Assembly (NCBI RefSeq): GCF_040219335.1
Contig: NZ_JAVJSQ010000010.1
Coordinates: forward strand, 186,001 to 250,000
Direction of reading: 5' to 3'
Length of the DNA: 64,000 nucleotides
Origin: Gimesia sp.
GTDB taxonomy: Bacteria; Planctomycetota; Planctomycetia; Planctomycetales; Planctomycetaceae
Shown: in pieces, positions 63,830-64,000 of the stretch
Layout: each line of letters starts with the position of its first letter
How positions within the stretch are numbered: the first letter of the stretch is position 1
The notes under the pieces: model-generated
What the model was told of the DNA's origin: nothing
What the model saw: only the letters and a program-made list of their open reading frames with translations
The model's database searches: none
Translations under genes and position numbers: made by a program

Positions 63830-64000
63830 ATGCTGGTTACAACTCAAAAAACAACTTTACTGGTATTACTTCTCACAGGGACACTGTGCTTCAGTGGATG
63901 TGGAAGTTCCAACTCGCCTGAACAGCGGCGCGTGAGTTCCAATCCGTTCGCGCCTTCTAACAATAAGAGTAAGAGTACTTCCTCGTCTCGCACCCGTTCC
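63830..64000 (+). CDS. Lipoprotein gene, truncated by the window end
   Basis: The first 57 codons of a gene. The start MLVTTQKTTLLVLLLTG is a lipoprotein signal peptide ending in FSGC, with the lipid Cys at residue 24; the mature start is Ser/Asn-rich and low complexity. Nothing more can be said as the gene runs past base 64000. Confidence 0.8.
   Translation, partial: MLVTTQKTTLLVLLLTGTLCFSGCGSSNSPEQRRVSSNPFAPSNNKSKSTSSSRTRS

Noticed and set aside
1..64000. tRNA, rRNA, CRISPR and insertion sequence elements
   Set aside because: No tRNA-like cloverleaf elements, repeat-spacer arrays or transposase motifs were seen.

Overview
The window comes from a planctomycete, most likely a Gimesia/Planctomyces-type member of the Planctomycetia. 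This is inferred from protein families, not from a marker gene. The supporting signs are paired DUF1559 prepilin-like proteins with the planctomycetal N-terminal motif, a sulfatase, an ExbD gene joined to a squalene-cyclase-fold protein, a secreted lipoprotein S41 protease, many short secreted coiled-coil proteins, small operons on both strands, and weak or variable Shine-Dalgarno sites. No rRNA, tRNA, CRISPR array, insertion sequence or integrase was found.

Layout. 0-5.5 kb (+): two tandem DUF1559 pseudopilins, a large membrane-anchored protein and an ABC-2 permease. 5.5-11 kb: HSL-type esterase (-), CheB (+), a 750-bp gap with a strong terminator, a hybrid histidine kinase (+), and a Sua5/TsaC tRNA-modification enzyme (-). 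12-19.5 kb: lipoprotein S41 protease and CsrA (-), a secreted helical protein and a CobS-like membrane protein (+), then a translationally coupled membrane protein/methyltransferase pair (-). 19.6-26 kb (+): ExbD plus a cyclase-fold protein, M32 carboxypeptidase, TlpA-like thioredoxin, alpha/beta hydrolase and rhodanese. 26-28 kb (-): three small membrane proteins, including a 53-residue one that is easily missed. 28.5-32 kb (+): STAS-membrane protein, GspE-like ATPase and a TM protein. 31.7-35 kb (-): zinc-ribbon protein, anchored protein, sulfatase, transaldolase. 35.1-36.7 kb (+): NagB-like protein and PIG-L deacetylase.

36.7-41.2 kb (-) is the most unusual part: nine closely packed, mostly overlapping minus-strand genes that look phage-derived. 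In transcription order they are a small TM/coiled protein, a phospholipase A2-like protein, a secreted trypsin-like protease, four small proteins, a ParB-domain protein, and an ABC ATPase fused to a GNAT-like domain. No integrase, terminase or capsid gene accompanies them. A perfect 12-bp terminator just upstream separates them from ordinary chromosomal genes.

41.3-64 kb is mostly housekeeping: a response regulator, a small HTH protein, polysaccharide deacetylase, cysteine hydrolase, a divergent Nramp-like transporter, a beta-helix protein, cysteine synthase and a transsulfuration enzyme (a sulfur amino acid pair), a SEC-C/TPR protein, RibD, threonine synthase (apparently starting at a non-canonical AUU codon), an M24 peptidase, an HlyD-type adaptor, a 17-G tract, and a three-gene sugar operon (HPS/KGPDC-like, zinc dehydrogenase, isomerase/epimerase). 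The window ends inside a lipoprotein gene.
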